Shown: piece after piece, positions 61,146 through 64,000 of the stretch
How the letters are laid out: each line of letters starts with the position of its first letter
How positions within the stretch are numbered: the stretch's first letter is position 1
Position numbers and translations under genes: made by a program
Notes under the pieces: generated by a model
Seen by the model: only the letters and a program-made list of their open reading frames with translations
What the model was told of the DNA's origin: nothing
Database searches by the model: none
Assembly (NCBI GenBank): GCA_902515985.1
Contig: CABXWY010000001.1
Span: forward strand, 101,477-165,476
Length of the DNA: 64,000 nucleotides
Origin: an uncultured Pelagibacteraceae bacterium
Lineage (GTDB): Bacteria > Pseudomonadota > Alphaproteobacteria > Pelagibacterales > Pelagibacteraceae
Reading direction: 5' to 3'

Positions 61146-63221
61146 TTATCCAGTTTTTTTTGTTACTTCGTCTTGAACATTTTGTGGAACCTTTGCATAA
61201 TGATCAAAAAACATTGAATATTGAGCTCTGCCTTGCGACATTGATCTCAAATTATTAATGTATCCAAACATATTAGCTAAAGGCACCATTGCTGTTATAA
61301 CTGTCGCATTTCCTCTTTGCTCCTGCGTATTAATTTGACCTCTCCTACTGTTAAGATCACCTATAACATCACCCATATAATCTTCAGGTGTCACAACCTC
61401 TACTCTCATAACGGGTTCTAAAAGTTTCAGTGTGCCACGAGTACATGCTTCTTTGAAACATTGACGTGAAGCAAGTTCAAAAGCTAATACACTTGAGTCT
61501 ACATCATGATGTAACCCATCTAAAATTGTAACTTTATAATCTATCAAAGGAAAGCCTGCTAGAATTCCACTATCTGAAACAGTTTCTACACCTTTTTCAA
61601 CACCAGGTATAAATTCTTTGGGTATTGCCCCACCTTTAATTTTACTCACAACTTCCCTTCCCTTACCAGGTTCTAAAGGCTCTACTGAAAGTTTTACTCT
61701 TGCAAACTGTCCAGCACCTCCACTTTGTTTTTTATGTGTATAATCAAATTCAGAAGAGTTTTGAATAGTCTCTCTATAAGCAACTTGGGGAGCTCCTACA
61801 TTAGCTTCAACTTTAAATTCTCTTTTCATTCGGTCAACAATAATATCCAAGTGCAGTTCACCCATACCCTTTATAATTGTTTGTCCCGACTCTTCATCAG
61901 ATGTAACTCTGAATGATGGATCCTCTTTAGCCAATCTTCCTAAAGCTTCACCCATTTTTTCTTGATCGGCTTTGGTTTTAGGCTCAACCGCAATTTCAAT
62001 TACTGGGTCAGGAAATTCCATGGGTTCCAGTAAAACTGGTTTATCTTCGTCTGCTAAGGTATGGCCAGTTATGGTATATTTTAAGCCTGCTAGGGCTACT
62101 ATATCTCCTGCATTGGCTTCTTTAATATCTTCTCTCGAGTTAGCATGCATTAAAAGCATTCTTCCAACTCTTTCTTCTTTATCTTTTGATGTATTGTATA
62201 CCCCTGTGCCAGTTTTAATTGTTCCAGAATAAATTCTTATAAATGTTAAGGATCCAACAAAAGGATCATTAGCCACTTTAAATGCTAATGCAGAAAAACC
62301 TGCCTTATCATCAAATTTCATTTCTATTTCATCTTCTGTACCAGGTTTGGTGCCTTTGATGGATCCAATATCGACAGGACTTGGTAAATAATTTACTACT
62401 GCATCTAAAAGAGGTTGTACTCCCTTATTTTTAAAAGCTGAACCTGTAGTTATTGGTACAAAACTAAAATTTAAACATCCTTTTCTAATACATTTTATTA
62501 AATCTTCTTCTTTAATTTCTTCTCCGTTCAAATAACTCTCCATTAGATTTTCGTCTTGCTCTACAGCAGTTTCAATAAGTTCTGTCCTATATTTTTGAAC
62601 AATTTCTTTAATATCTTCTGGGATTTCTTTATATTCCCACTCAGCTCCTAGATCTTCATTTTTCCAAATAATAGCTTTCATCTTAATTAGATCAACAACA
62701 CCCTTTAAAGAAGCTTCAATTCCAATTGGAATTTGCATAACTAAAGGTTTTGCACCAAGCCTATCTTTAATCATATCAACACATCTAAAAAAATCAGCTC
62801 CTGTTCTATCAAGCTTATTAACAAAACAAATTCTTGGAACTTTATATTTATCAGCTTGTCTCCACACAGTTTCCGATTGAGGCTCCACACCAGCAACACC
62901 ATCAAAGACTGCTACTGCTCCATCTAAAACTTTTAGTGATCTTTCGACTTCAATTGTAAAATCAACATGACCAGGAGTATCAATAATATTAATTCTATGG
63001 TCTTTCCAAAAACATGTTGTTGCAGCTGAGGTAATTGTTATTCCTCTTTCTTGTTCTTGCTCCATCCAATCCATGGTTGCTGCTCCATCGTGTACTTCGC
63101 CTATCTTATGACTTTTACCGGTATAGTATAAAATTCTTTCAGTAGTTGTAGTTTTACCAGCATCAATATGTGCCATGATCCCGATGTTTCTATATTTATC
63201 TAACGTATGCGTCCTACTCAT
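61146..63221 (-). CDS. fusA: Elongation factor G
   Basis: [60 protein letters not shown]. Confidence 0.99.
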   Translation of the reverse strand: MSRTHTLDKYRNIGIMAHIDAGKTTTTERILYYTGKSHKIGEVHDGAATMDWMEQEQERGITITSAATTCFWKDHRINIIDTPGHVDFTIEVERSLKVLDGAVAVFDGVAGVEPQSETVWRQADKYKVPRICFVNKLDRTGADFFRCVDMIKDRLGAKPLVMQIPIGIEASLKGVVDLIKMKAIIWKNEDLGAEWEYKEIPEDIKEIVQKYRTELIETAVEQDENLMESYLNGEEIKEEDLIKCIRKGCLNFSFVPITTGSAFKNKGVQPLLDAVVNYLPSPVDIGSIKGTKPGTEDEIEMKFDDKAGFSALAFKVANDPFVGSLTFIRIYSGTIKTGTGVYNTSKDKEERVGRMLLMHANSREDIKEANAGDIVALAGLKYTITGHTLADEDKPVLLEPMEFPDPVIEIAVEPKTKADQEKMGEALGRLAKEDPSFRVTSDEESGQTIIKGMGELHLDIIVDRMKREFKVEANVGAPQVAYRETIQNSSEFDYTHKKQSGGAGQFARVKLSVEPLEPGKGREVVSKIKGGAIPKEFIPGVEKGVETVSDSGILAGFPLIDYKVTILDGLHHDVDSSVLAFELASRQCFKEACTRGTLKLLEPVMRVEVVTPEDYMGDVIGDLNSRRGQINTQEQRGNATVITAMVPLANMFGYINNLRSMSQGRAQYSMFFDHYAKVPQNVQDEVTKKTG

Positions 63222-63227
63222 AAAATT

Positions 63228-63698
63228 TTACCACCTAAAATGTGCAAATGCTTTGTTGGACTCTGCCATTTTGTGAGTATCCTCTTTTTTTTTAATAGCA
63301 GAACCTCTGTTTTGATATGCATCAAAAATTTCGTTAAATATTTTATCAGACATATTTTTATCTTTTCTTTTTCTTGAAGCGTCTATTAACCACCTTAAAG
63401 CTAAAGCTTGAGATCTTTTAGATTTAACTTCAACCGGAACTTGGTAAGTTGCACCTCCGACTCTTCTTGATCTTACTTCAACTGTGGGTTTGATATTATT
63501 TATAGCTTGATTGAATATATCTATCGGCTCATCTTTAGTTTTTGACTTTATTTTATCTATAGCATCATAAATAATTTTTTCCGCTATAGTTTTTTTTCCA
63601 TCATACATGATAGAATTAATTAATTTTGGTATAACGCTTGATCTAAATCTCGGGTCAACAATAGGAATTTTTTTGGGGGCTTTTCTTTTTCTAGACAT
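63228..63698 (-). CDS. rpsG: 30S ribosomal protein S7
   Basis: MSRKRKAPKKIPIVDPRFRSSVIPKLINSIMYDGKK. Confidence 0.98.
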   Translation of the reverse strand: MSRKRKAPKKIPIVDPRFRSSVIPKLINSIMYDGKKTIAEKIIYDAIDKIKSKTKDEPIDIFNQAINNIKPTVEVRSRRVGGATYQVPVEVKSKRSQALALRWLIDASRKRKDKNMSDKIFNEIFDAYQNRGSAIKKKEDTHKMAESNKAFAHFRW

Positions 63699-63700
63699 GG

Positions 63701-64000
63701 TTATTTACCTTTTTTTGCGCCATATTTAGAACGTTGTTGTTTTCTTGCTGTTACTCCCTGAGTATCCAGGTTACCCCGTAAAATATGATATCGAACACCG
63801 GGTAAGTCTTTTACTCTACCACCTCTTATTAAAACTACTGAGTGCTCTTGTAAATTATGACCTTCACCAGGAATATAAGATGTAACCTCATGTCCATTAG
63901 ACAATCTAACTCTTGCAACTTTTCTTAATGCTGAATTTGGTTTTTTTGGAGTAGTTGTATAAACTTTTACACACACACCTCTTTTTTGAGGAGATTTTTC
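63701..64000 (-). CDS. rpsL: 30S ribosomal protein S12, N-terminus beyond the window edge
   Basis: Reading through to base 64000 gives ...[72 protein letters not shown]; the 'start' at 63976 in the track is an internal GTG. Confidence 0.98.
   Translation of the reverse strand, partial: EKSPQKRGVCVKVYTTTPKKPNSALRKVARVRLSNGHEVTSYIPGEGHNLQEHSVVLIRGGRVKDLPGVRYHILRGNLDTQGVTARKQQRSKYGAKKGK

Noticed and set aside
1-64000. CRISPR arrays, transposases, integrases, phage genes, toxin-antitoxin pairs, rRNA
   Set aside because: None seen on either strand; every substantial ORF on the coding strands is assigned to a housekeeping family or is a shadow ORF.

Overview
This window is a strongly AT-rich, tightly packed chromosomal segment. 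It most likely comes from a streamlined marine alphaproteobacterium (SAR11/Pelagibacterales-like); this is inferred from gene content, gene order and composition, not from a search. Almost all of it is core housekeeping DNA. The main blocks are: ctaA (edge); chorismate mutase; rpmG-merR-himA-plsX-rpmF-ubiquinol-cytochrome c chaperone; bamE; hppA; a glyA-nrdR-ribD-ribE-ribB(A)-ribH-nusB-thiL run; hemB; an smpB-folK-rsh-pyrE-pdxJ-acpS-lepB-rnc-recO run; dapA; slt; one tRNA-Ser(GCU); a complete heterotetrameric sarcosine oxidase operon; gatCAB; ruvX; pyrB-pyrC'-plsY-topA; ugd-galU; panC; mgtE; lipB; and a full rpsL-to-rplQ ribosomal superoperon with fusA, secY, adk and rpoA. I see no phage, transposon, CRISPR, rRNA or defence island, and no convincing novel multi-gene system. 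The points worth a second look are: (1) several genes missing from otherwise canonical operons with the junctions tightly closed (fabH, era, rpoZ, dprA, rpmD, tuf); (2) a near-perfect Fur-type 7-1-7 palindrome over the hemB start codon; (3) divergent genes whose ATGs overlap in one CATG; (4) an Rsh (p)ppGpp enzyme with the region between TGS and ACT removed; (5) a dihydroorotase paralogue without its HxH metal motif; (6) a RibBA whose RibA half lacks the zinc cysteines; (7) a perfect 14-bp palindrome upstream of the sarcosine oxidase operon; and (8) very long in-frame poly-A tracts.
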